Below, piece after piece: positions 12,483-18,843 of a DNA stretch of 19,083 nucleotides; the first letter of the stretch is position 1; the number at the start of each line of letters is the position of its first letter. The DNA is taken from assembly GCA_017477685.1 (NCBI GenBank), contig JAFUUT010000355.1:1-19083 (forward strand). The letters run 5' to 3'. The position numbers and the translations under genes are program-made. This DNA comes from a bacterium. Lineage in GTDB: Bacteria; Cyanobacteriota; Vampirovibrionia; Gastranaerophilales; Gastranaerophilaceae. The notes under the pieces were generated by a model. That model had not been told where the DNA came from, searched no databases, and worked only from the letters and a program-made list of their open reading frames with translations.

Positions 12483-13295
12483 CTATTTACCAACTGAAAT
12501 TTTATAAATTTTGTTTTTGTTAATTCCGTACAATTCAGACAAAATTACGGAGATGTCTTTTGCGCTAAAACCCTTATCCTGCAAGACTTTTATTTTATTT
12601 TCCAAATCTGACTCGTTTACATTTTTATCTGTTCTGAAAATCATCACAACAAATTCACCCTTAGGTTCGTTCTTTTCAAAATGTTGTACAATTTTATCAA
12701 CACTATCAACCAAAACTTCTTCAAAAAGTTTTGTCAATTCGCGGCCTATGGCAATTTGAGCATCAGGGCGTATATTTTGAATAATTTTTAAAGTATTTAG
12801 CACCCTGTTTGGAGATTCGTAAAAAACAGTATCCGTAAACTCATACTGTTTTATGATATCTTCAATCTGCTTTTGGTTTTTTGGCAAAAAACCTATAAAA
12901 GAAAATTTTTCATCTACTCTTGAAATCTGTGATAAAAATGTAACAGCCGCGTTCGCTCCTGCAAGAGCAGAAACAGAAAAACCTTTTTTGCGAAGTTCTT
13001 TTACTATCACTGCACCGGGGTCACAAATTAATGGTGTTCCCGCATCTGAGACAAGTGCAATTTTTTTACCTTGTTCAAGCAGATTTATTATTTGTGATAC
13101 TCGCTCTTTTTCGTTGTATTTGTGATAAGAAACGCATTTTGTTTGGATATTGTAATGATTAAGAAGTTTTTGAGTATTCCTGCTATCTTCACACGCAATC
13201 AAATCAACAGATTTAAGTATTTCTATTGCTCTTAAAGTTATATCTCCAAGATTTCCGATAGGGGTTGGTACTATGTAAAAATCATATTCTTTCAT
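12483..13295 (-). CDS. rsmI: 16S rRNA (cytidine1402-2'-O)-methyltransferase RsmI
   Basis: This 270 aa protein uses S-adenosylmethionine to 2'-O-methylate C1402 in the decoding centre of 16S rRNA. The tetrapyrrole-methylase fold is plain: 'IVPTPIGNLGDITLRA' (8-23) at the N terminus, 'CEDSRNTQKLL' (35-45), 'LVSDAGTPLICDPG' (82-95, SAM-binding loop), 'GFLPKNQKQ', 'FYESPNRV' (158-165) and 'IGRELTKLFEE' (183-193). The C-terminal small domain (about 230-270) is the usual helical RsmI extension. The gene begins 5 nt after the serpin-like gene and is probably cotranscribed with it; the two need not be functionally linked. Confidence 0.96.
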   Translation of the reverse strand: MKEYDFYIVPTPIGNLGDITLRAIEILKSVDLIACEDSRNTQKLLNHYNIQTKCVSYHKYNEKERVSQIINLLEQGKKIALVSDAGTPLICDPGAVIVKELRKKGFSVSALAGANAAVTFLSQISRVDEKFSFIGFLPKNQKQIEDIIKQYEFTDTVFYESPNRVLNTLKIIQNIRPDAQIAIGRELTKLFEEVLVDSVDKIVQHFEKNEPKGEFVVMIFRTDKNVNESDLENKIKVLQDKGFSAKDISVILSELYGINKNKIYKISVGK

Positions 13296-13300
13296 ACAAA

Positions 13301-14431
13301 TTATTTCTTTTTACCTGTTTTGTTAAGTGTTTCCACATCATTTACACGCATTGCAAAATACGGAACTTTTTTACCTTTTTCTATCAAGAATAAAACAAAT
13401 GTATCATCAAAATAGAAACGTCTGATTTGAACAGGATGGCCTACAGAAGTGTATTTCATCATAATTGCAGCTTCACTTTTTAAATAAACACCTTCATTAT
13501 TCATTTTAAACTCAACTGTTTCTATAGTTTGATCTATATGAAAACTGCTATCTTTTATAGGGCGACCTTCAACATCAGGGAAATTTGTCATTTGATACAG
13601 ATTAATATCAGGAACTTTCAGTCTGTCATCCTCGTCGAAATATTTAATTCCTTTAAAGTTTTCTGTTTTTTGTTGAATTTCTTTATATAATTCATTAAAT
13701 TTTTTATCATCTTTAGTTTTATACAAAATCACTTCATCATTTGATTTGGTATGCAATTTGACAGCATAATCATTTGGAGAATTGTAGAATAAAACACTCA
13801 CATTCTGATAAAGTTTTGAAGGACTGTTTTCATTTATGCCAAAATAATCCACTTTATTTGGATTTTCTCCAAAACGACCTTGAGCAAGTTTTTCAAAAGG
13901 TTCAATAAATTTGAAATCTTTTTTCAACATTGCATAAATGAGTATTTTAGCCGGATTATATGAAAAATCAAACTGATCTAATATGTCGCTGGTTTCATTA
14001 AATTTTTCTTTTATGGCTTTTTCAATTTTTGTTTTCAATTTCGGTTCTACGATACCATATGTTGTATAATATGAATCTGCATTGATATCAGTTTTGTTAA
14101 ATTCACGGGCATTTAAATCTCTTGCAACTTGAGTAGTTCCGGAAACAAACTCAACCGGATGTTTTATAATATTATCTATCATTTCGTTCCAAACTATTTG
14201 AAATGTTCCGACCCAAATCCTGTTAGGCGCACTGCTTTCACTATTCATTGTCGGTAATAGCTCAATATCTTTTATTTCTTTTGAATCAGTTACACTAACT
14301 TTTTCTTCCGGTGTAATTACTTTTATTTCTATATTTTTGGCTTTATCCTTTTTAAAATAACACGCATGCGCGGATAAACAAATACCGCCCAATATAGCAC
14401 AAAGCAAAAATAGTCCGATAAAATTTTTCAT
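13301..14431 (-). CDS. Exported serpin-like protein
   Basis: This 376 aa protein has an N-terminal signal peptide (about 1-24, ending 'LSAHAC'). This could be cleaved by signal peptidase I or, less likely given the poor lipobox, lipidated at C24. The C-terminal third follows the serpin pattern: 'RLKVPDINLYQ' (270-280) for the s6A/s5A lead, 'SSFHIDQTIETVEFKMNNEG' (295-314) for the strand before the reactive loop, and 'FYFDDTFVLFLIEKGKKVPY' then 'FAMRVND' (339-365) for the final strands, where serpins have 'F.aDhPFlFlIr....ILFxGRV'. 'PAKILIYAMLKKDF' (160-173) resembles the s3A region. The hinge after 'NEG' contains Tyr, Leu and Lys instead of small residues, and the loop is short, so it may be non-inhibitory. 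ATG 14431 has AAAGGAAG upstream, within the preceding gene's end (2-nt gap). The serpin call is recognition by eye and could be wrong. Confidence 0.6.
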   Translation of the reverse strand: MKNFIGLFLLCAILGGICLSAHACYFKKDKAKNIEIKVITPEEKVSVTDSKEIKDIELLPTMNSESSAPNRIWVGTFQIVWNEMIDNIIKHPVEFVSGTTQVARDLNAREFNKTDINADSYYTTYGIVEPKLKTKIEKAIKEKFNETSDILDQFDFSYNPAKILIYAMLKKDFKFIEPFEKLAQGRFGENPNKVDYFGINENSPSKLYQNVSVLFYNSPNDYAVKLHTKSNDEVILYKTKDDKKFNELYKEIQQKTENFKGIKYFDEDDRLKVPDINLYQMTNFPDVEGRPIKDSSFHIDQTIETVEFKMNNEGVYLKSEAAIMMKYTSVGHPVQIRRFYFDDTFVLFLIEKGKKVPYFAMRVNDVETLNKTGKKK

Positions 14432-14433
14432 TA

Positions 14434-14811
14434 TTAATCTTCCTTTACGTTCAAATTTTTCCAAAAACTTTTAAAAAATCCCCACAAATTCTTTTTATGC
14501 AATATTGGCACATATTCATAATATTGCTTATAATTATCGATTATATTTTGCGGAAGGTTTTCACCGCGTGCAAGCGTATCAGCGAGGAACTCTATATAAT
14601 CATCCTGTTCCTCTCTGTATAAATTATCCCTTGCTCTGATATCTTCATCTGCCTCATAATGAATTAAGGCATGATAAGCAGCCACAAGACTCTCATCCTG
14701 AGTATCTTTAGGATATTTTAACATTGCCTCTCTGACACTGAGATTTCCAATCCTCACAAGCCTCAGTAATTCTGAAGCTGCCTTTCTGTCATTCAATTGT
14801 TCTTCTGTCAT
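14434..14811 (-). CDS. Unknown 125-aa charged helical protein in repressor operon
   Basis: The product is 125 aa, soluble, acidic and mostly helical, with no signal peptide or membrane segment. The N-terminal part 'QLNDRKAASELLRLVRIGNL' plus 'SVREAMLKYPKD' (about 5-36) looks like a helical hairpin. 'SLVAAYHALIHYEADEDIRA' (41-60) is followed by a tyrosine-rich stretch, 'DNYKQYYEYVP' (about 92-102), and a basic, aromatic C terminus 'NLWGFFKSFWKNLN'. I do not recognise the family. It lies between a BlaI-type repressor (7-nt gap) and an exported serpin-like protein (2-nt gap), so it is almost certainly part of the same transcript. It lacks an obvious Shine-Dalgarno sequence and is probably translated by coupling to the repressor gene. 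It may be a signalling partner of the repressor, but nothing in the sequence proves it. Confidence 0.75.
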   Translation of the reverse strand: MTEEQLNDRKAASELLRLVRIGNLSVREAMLKYPKDTQDESLVAAYHALIHYEADEDIRARDNLYREEQDDYIEFLADTLARGENLPQNIIDNYKQYYEYVPILHKKNLWGFFKSFWKNLNVKED

Positions 14812-14818
14812 AATTAAA

Positions 14819-15163
14819 TTATTTTACCAAAAGTTCTACGGTTTCTCTTTCAACAAAACGCACCATGGCTGATGTATCACCGCCAAAGAAATTGTTAGTA
14901 AATTCTTTAAGAGTTTCTAATGCCATTTCACGTTTATCCATTGTAACTTTGTAGAAAAACTTTTTGCCTGATTTATACCTAACCAAAATACTTTTTGAAA
15001 CTAATCTGTCCATAACGGTTTTAATCGTTGTATATGCTCTTTCCATACCATTTTTAGACAATTCATCAACTACATCCTGAATTGAGATATCAATGTCTTC
15101 ATTGCTAGATGAGATGCTCCAAAACGTATTCAAAATCTCCATTTCAAGAAAACCACATGCCAT
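14819..15163 (-). CDS. BlaI/MecI/CopY-family transcriptional repressor
   Basis: This 114 aa winged-helix repressor has a DNA-binding domain at about residues 5-75. 'LEMEILNTFWSIS' is the family's first helix, 'ISIQDVVDELSKNG' and 'AYTTIKTVMDRLVSKSILVR' (43-62) the helix-turn-helix and recognition helix, and 'YKSGKKFFYKV' the wing. The C-terminal dimerisation part includes 'EFTNNFFGGDTSAMVRFVE', where family members have 'LFGGSxSALVxxFxE'. BlaI proteins are dimers that are inactivated by proteolysis through a BlaR1/MecR1 (M56) sensor, or by copper in CopY. No BlaR1 gene is next to it, and no copper-binding CxC tail is present. The operon instead continues with an unknown protein and a serpin-like protein. 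A palindrome over its promoter suggests autoregulation. Confidence 0.9.
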   Translation of the reverse strand: MACGFLEMEILNTFWSISSSNEDIDISIQDVVDELSKNGMERAYTTIKTVMDRLVSKSILVRYKSGKKFFYKVTMDKREMALETLKEFTNNFFGGDTSAMVRFVERETVELLVK

Positions 15164-15182
15164 ATTTTTTTCTCCTATATTT

Positions 15183-15222
15183 TTACTACTATAATAGTAA
15201 TATAAACTTTTTATTTTGACAA
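15183..15222 (-). promoter_or_regulatory. Promoter and likely autoregulatory operator of the BlaI-type operon
   Basis: On the minus strand TTGTCA (15222-15217) and TACTAT (15199-15194) are separated by 17 bp. An 18-bp imperfect palindrome, TTACTA-N6-TAGTAA (15183-15200), covers the -10 and the expected start. BlaI family operators are dyads with TACA/TGTA half-sites; these TACTA/TAGTA half-sites are similar but not the same. Its position is ideal for autorepression. Confidence 0.6.
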
Positions 15223-15364
15223 TAGCCTTATAAAAAATTTACAAAATTAAACATTTCTGAATCGCGGTAAACTTTTGTAAATAAATTTTATTTGCACTGA
15301 CAAAAAAAATAATTTACAGACTTATATACTATTAAGCAATGCATAAATTACGAAAGGGAACAAT

Positions 15365-15805
15365 ATGCAAGTATTACCAATAATGGGTCAATTACACCAG
15401 GATAAGACAAATTTTTCCGGTGAAGTAATTGTTAAAAAACCATACAAAAAAGGGGAAAAGACAAAGTATGAGTCTAAAACAATAGAATTAAGTGCAAATT
15501 TAAGTGAATTCCTGAAGAATCATATAAAATATAACTTGCGAAAATATGAAAATTGGTACATGCACGGTTATGTATATGAGGGCATAATGAAAATTTTAGA
15601 AAATAGCCCAGAAGTACAAAAACAAAAAGCTGAAAAAAATATTGAGCTTCCGCACGCATATCGGCCTCAATACCTTTCTTATAATGTTCCGATTGATTAC
15701 CTGGTGTATCCTGAATATAGTAGTTCTATGGTTCAGTTTTTCAAATGGTATGATCGTGAAAGCTTGCATTTAAAAATAGGGAATGCCTTAGAAATTATTG
15801 TGTAA
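15365..15805 (+). CDS. Unknown 146-aa protein with N-terminal FSG motif
   Basis: This 146 aa protein belongs to no named family I recognise. It has no signal peptide or membrane segment. After a short N-terminal stretch ('MQVLPIMGQLHQDKT') comes 'NFSGEVIVKKPYKKGEKTKY', a likely beta strand and basic turn. The remainder is aromatic-rich (many Tyr and Trp, for example 'YENWYMHGYVYEG' and 'PQYLSYNVPIDYLVYPEYSS'), suggesting a compact alpha/beta fold. ATG 15365 has AAAGGGA 6 nt upstream. A TATACT -10 box at 15325-15330 is likely its promoter, with no good -35. It is divergent from the BlaI-type operon across a 201-nt gap, so the repressor could also affect it, although the palindrome lies nearer the other promoter. 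No terminator separates it from fliI, which has its own promoter. Confidence 0.7.
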   Translation: MQVLPIMGQLHQDKTNFSGEVIVKKPYKKGEKTKYESKTIELSANLSEFLKNHIKYNLRKYENWYMHGYVYEGIMKILENSPEVQKQKAEKNIELPHAYRPQYLSYNVPIDYLVYPEYSSSMVQFFKWYDRESLHLKIGNALEIIV

Positions 15806-15850
15806 TATTTTAGCAAAAAAGTATGGAAGAATATTAACTATATTACAAAA

Positions 15851-15878
15851 TTGATATCGCTAAAAATATTGCTATAAT
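15851..15878 (+). promoter_or_regulatory. Strong promoter of fliI giving a leaderless mRNA
   Basis: TTGATA (15851-15856), a 16-bp spacer and a consensus TATAAT (15873-15878) preceded by TGC (extended -10). Six bases later is the fliI ATG (15885), where transcription should start. There is no Shine-Dalgarno sequence. Confidence 0.75.
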
Positions 15879-15884
15879 AAAAAT

Positions 15885-17237
15885 ATGGCTGATGATACAT
15901 TAGATAAAAGCGCAATAGAAAATTTAAAACACAGGGTCAAAGAAAAACTTGACCAGACAAATCTATACACATACAGAGGTTCGGTATCAAAACTATTGGG
16001 TTTAACGGTAGAAGTAAAACTTCCAGGATTAAAAATCGGTGATTTATGCTTTATAGAAACATATGACGGTAAACAAAAACCTGCGGAGGTACAAGCATTT
16101 CGCGGTGAAGTTGCACAATTATCACTGCTTTTAGACGGAGAAGGAATCGGTCAGGGAAGTTTGGTTACTTCAACAGGCAAACCGATAATTATACCTGTTG
16201 GGGATTTTTTACTCGGCAGATTGATAGACCCGATGGGCAACCCGCTTGACGGAAGACCTCTTGATTTGGAAAACGCCGAATGGAAAAATATCGAAGGTCC
16301 GCCTCCCGGGCCGTTTGAAAGACCTATAATCACAGAAATGTTCTCTACAGGTGTTCGCGCGATAGACGGATGTATGACAATGGGTTGCGGACAGCGTTTA
16401 GGGCTTTTTGCGGGTTCAGGGGTAGGGAAAAGCACCCTTTTAGGTATGATTGCCCGAAATTCCGATGCTGACGTAAACGTAGTTGCATTAATCGGAGAAC
16501 GCGGCAGGGAAGTAAAAGAATTCGTTGAAGATGCACTTGGGCCTGAAGGTATGGCAAAATCAGTTCTTGTTTGTTCCACAGGCGATAAACCTCCTTTAAT
16601 TCGTCAAAAATGTTTATTATCAGCAACAGCTGTATGCGAGTATTTCAGAGATAAAGGTAAAAAAGTTTTCTTAATGACAGATACCGTTACACGATGCGCA
16701 ATGGCAGGGCGTGAAGTCGGATTGTCATTGGGTGAACCTCCAACAATGAAAGGTTATCCGCCTTCAATTTTCTCATGGCTGCAAAAAGTTTTAGAAAGAG
16801 CAGGTAACAGTGAAAGAGGTTCAATAACAGCATTATATACCGTTCTTATGGAAGGGGATGACATTAACGACCCTATTGTAGATATTGTACGTGGTATTGT
16901 AGACGGTCACATCTTCTTATCAAGAAAAGTTGCAGAATCAAACCACTATCCGGCAATAGATGTATTAGGAAGTATTTCCCGTTTGATGAGTGCAATTGCA
17001 ACACCTGAACATAAGCAAGCTGCCGCAAAACTCAGAACCATAATGTCTTTGTATAGAGAAAATAAAGACCTTATTGATGTCGGTATGTACCAACCCGGGT
17101 CAAACCCGCGTCTTGATACCGCAATTGAAATGATGCCTCAAATCAATGCCTTTTTGCAGCAAAGAACGGACGATAGCGTATCAATGGAAGGAACAATCAA
17201 TCAGCTTATTGATATGATGAGGGATGTTGAAATTTAA
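15885..17237 (+). CDS. fliI: FliI/SctN-type flagellar or type III export ATPase
   Basis: This 450 aa hexameric ATPase powers unfolding and chaperone release at the base of a flagellar or type III export apparatus. The N-terminal beta-barrel domain is about 28-98. The nucleotide domain has Walker A 'GSGVGKST' (177-184, K182), 'IGERGREV' (203-210, catalytic Glu region) and Walker B 'VFLMTDTVTR' (261-270, D266). The type III ATPase hallmark 'GREVGLSLGEPPTMKGYPPS' (275-294) separates it from F1 and Rho proteins. 'PGSNPRLDTAI' (404-414) and the C-terminal helices complete a full-length protein. The N terminus is short, which may alter binding to a FliH-like partner. No other flagellar gene is adjacent; a soluble FlhA-C-like protein is encoded 7 kb away on the other strand. 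Its stop codon overlaps that of the convergent MFS gene. Confidence 0.93.
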   Translation: MADDTLDKSAIENLKHRVKEKLDQTNLYTYRGSVSKLLGLTVEVKLPGLKIGDLCFIETYDGKQKPAEVQAFRGEVAQLSLLLDGEGIGQGSLVTSTGKPIIIPVGDFLLGRLIDPMGNPLDGRPLDLENAEWKNIEGPPPGPFERPIITEMFSTGVRAIDGCMTMGCGQRLGLFAGSGVGKSTLLGMIARNSDADVNVVALIGERGREVKEFVEDALGPEGMAKSVLVCSTGDKPPLIRQKCLLSATAVCEYFRDKGKKVFLMTDTVTRCAMAGREVGLSLGEPPTMKGYPPSIFSWLQKVLERAGNSERGSITALYTVLMEGDDINDPIVDIVRGIVDGHIFLSRKVAESNHYPAIDVLGSISRLMSAIATPEHKQAAAKLRTIMSLYRENKDLIDVGMYQPGSNPRLDTAIEMMPQINAFLQQRTDDSVSMEGTINQLIDMMRDVEI

Positions 17238-18406
17238 CACTCAATCTTTTCGTCAAATAAGAATTTAACCAAAAAAGAACAAATTGCAGGAATGAATGAA
17301 ATTATTACCAATACCGGTACAATACTTATTGCCTGCGCTAAGTAGCCGACAATAGACATTATAATCGCAACAATTCCCCACGAAAATCCGTTTATAAAAC
17401 CTCCGATTATACTTTTGTAATGAGGCAGAACATTTTGCGCCATATTCATTGTAATAGGACTTGCAAACATTGTTACAAAACCCATCATCGCAAAAATTAT
17501 AAATGATAAAATAGGATACGTCTTATATGTAAACATAAACATAATCATTAAAGGTAATGTTGCTATCATAGAAAAATAAAATACATTTGCCGTTCCGATT
17601 TTATGTTCAAGTTTTGGACTGACTAAAGAAGAAATTCCGCCCAGAGCCAAAAAGAAAAACAATGCCAAACCGATTTGAAATTTTGTATAACCCTGAGATT
17701 TCCACAAAAACGGCAAAAGTATTGAACAGGATGTCGTAATTAAAGACTTAAGCATCGCAATTAAATTCAATATATTTAATCTTCTGTTAGAAAGAATTTC
17801 TACAATAGCATTTTTGAAATTAATTTTCTGTTTTTCAACTTTTTGATTGGAAAATTTTGGCACCGTCAAGAACATCAAAGGAGCCCACCCAAGCCCCAGC
17901 AATGCAAGCAGCGGCATTTTGTCAAGCCCCATATACTGCGCCATAGATGACGAAAATAAAGGTCCCATTGAAAAACCCAAAGTTCCCAACGCCATAAAAA
18001 TTCCCATATTTTTAACAACATCAGACGTTGTAAATCTTGAAATCAGGCCTAAAGATTGAGGATGAAACAAACTTGACCCCAGACTCCCGAGCATTATACA
18101 TAAAATCATAAGATAAATGTTATGTATTGCCGGTGCAATTGATATGAAAATTGCGGTACAAATTAGGCCCCAAAAAATTAATGCCCTTTTTCTCATATTA
18201 TCAGCAAAATACCCAAAAAACGGCTGCAGCAATGATGAGAAAATATGAGAACAGCTCAGTATTATCGTTGCCACAGGCATAGATATCGACACCTGTTCTG
18301 CAATAAACGGCATAATAGGATTTAAACAACCGGTATAAACATCATTAATAAAATGACCGCCGCAAAACCAAATCTGGGGTTTTCTTTCTTCTTTATCATA
18401 AATCAT
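17234..18406 (-). CDS. MFS transporter of the fosmidomycin-resistance (Fsr) type
   Basis: This is a 390 aa, roughly 12-helix major facilitator. The opening 'WFCGGHFINDVYTGCLNPIM' with 'PFIAEQVSIS', and 'SSLLQPFFGYFADNMRKRAL' (loop 2-3 with the MFS A-like 'GYFADxxRKR'), are typical of the Fsr family. 'GSLGSSLFHPQSLGLISR' is the fourth to fifth helix region that in Fsr reads 'GxGxAxFHPxA'. A central loop ('NQKVEKQKINFKNAI') divides the two six-helix halves. It probably exports a small anionic or drug-like compound; the substrate cannot be told from sequence. ATG 18406 is chosen because TAAAAT lies exactly 6 nt upstream and no ribosome site exists. A GTG two codons earlier (18412) is the alternative. 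Its TAA shares the bases TTAA with the fliI stop. Confidence 0.88.
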   Translation of the reverse strand: MIYDKEERKPQIWFCGGHFINDVYTGCLNPIMPFIAEQVSISMPVATIILSCSHIFSSLLQPFFGYFADNMRKRALIFWGLICTAIFISIAPAIHNIYLMILCIMLGSLGSSLFHPQSLGLISRFTTSDVVKNMGIFMALGTLGFSMGPLFSSSMAQYMGLDKMPLLALLGLGWAPLMFLTVPKFSNQKVEKQKINFKNAIVEILSNRRLNILNLIAMLKSLITTSCSILLPFLWKSQGYTKFQIGLALFFFLALGGISSLVSPKLEHKIGTANVFYFSMIATLPLMIMFMFTYKTYPILSFIIFAMMGFVTMFASPITMNMAQNVLPHYKSIIGGFINGFSWGIVAIIMSIVGYLAQAISIVPVLVIISFIPAICSFLVKFLFDEKIEC

Positions 18407-18412
18407 ATGCAC

Positions 18413-18441
18413 ATTTTAAAATTAACAATACAAAAAATCAA
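18413..18441 (-). promoter_or_regulatory. Promoter of the MFS gene, leaderless geometry
   Basis: On the minus strand TTGATT (18441-18436), a 17-bp spacer and TAAAAT (18418-18413) are followed after 6 nt by ATG 18406. The promoter lies in the 47-nt gap after the small upstream gene, and no Shine-Dalgarno sequence is present. Confidence 0.55.
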
Positions 18442-18453
18442 TGTGAGCCTGTT

Positions 18454-18675
18454 CTAAACTATCATATCAAGTGCTCTTTTTGCATTTTTAACATTAGGGT
18501 CAAAAAAAGCCCTAAAAACATCAGACACATTTTGAACCAACGGATATTTTTGCGTTTTATCTTCCATATTCGAACCCTTGTTAACAATACCACTCTTCAC
18601 CTGAACCATGCTCAACTCAGGACGCACATAACCGTTAGCGTAACCATATAAATAACCAACTGACGAAACTAGCAT
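18454..18675 (-). CDS. Small 73-aa protein, unknown
   Basis: The product is 73 aa. The N-terminal half is tyrosine- and glycine-rich ('VGYLYGYANGYVRPELSMVQ'). The C-terminal half is charged and probably helical ('SDVFRAFFDPNVKNAKRALD'). There is no signal peptide, cysteine cluster or known motif. ATG 18675 is preceded by a modest GGGGTAAGAG site, and TATAAT lies further upstream, leaving a leader of about 28 nt. The next leftward gene (MFS) has its own promoter. The reading frame looks protein-like, but there is no family support. Confidence 0.5.
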   Translation of the reverse strand: MLVSSVGYLYGYANGYVRPELSMVQVKSGIVNKGSNMEDKTQKYPLVQNVSDVFRAFFDPNVKNAKRALDMIV

Positions 18676-18709
18676 CTCTTACCCCAATTGTCTACTGCCC
18701 AACCAGCGT

Positions 18710-18731
18710 ATTATAAAATCATTCTAAAATC
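18710..18731 (-). promoter_or_regulatory. Probable promoter of the 73-aa gene
   Basis: On the minus strand a consensus TATAAT (18715-18710) follows a weak TTACTT -35 with a 16-bp spacer. It is divergent from the rpsO promoter. Confidence 0.45.
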
Positions 18732-18760
18732 AAGTAATTGATTTTTATTTACAAATCCTC

Positions 18761-18789
18761 TTGATTTTTTGCTTTGACTGTTTTATCAT
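18761..18789 (+). promoter_or_regulatory. rpsO promoter
   Basis: TTGATT (18761-18766), a 17-bp spacer and TATCAT (18784-18789, five of six consensus bases). A second possible pair, TTGACT (18774-18779) and TAGAGT (18798-18803), overlaps it. Either leaves a leader of roughly 35-50 nt in which S15 autoregulation could act. Confidence 0.55.
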
Positions 18790-18843
18790 CCAAAGTGTAG
18801 AGTGCTTACGCCAATAATCACTCAACAAGAAAAGGAAATTAAA

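Noticed and set aside
14819..15163. A beta-lactam resistance locus based on the BlaI-type repressor
   Set aside because: No beta-lactamase, PBP2a or BlaR1/MecR1 sensor is encoded next to it; BlaI-family proteins regulate many other things.
16151..16626. Two long leftward frames inside fliI
   Set aside because: They are antisense to strongly conserved FliI motifs (Walker A, GERGRE) and arise from its codon pattern.
18721..18800. Possible insertion or repeat scar suggested by repeated TTGATT near rpsO
   Set aside because: The repeats are short, AT-rich promoter-like hexamers; no terminal inverted repeats or target duplications are seen.
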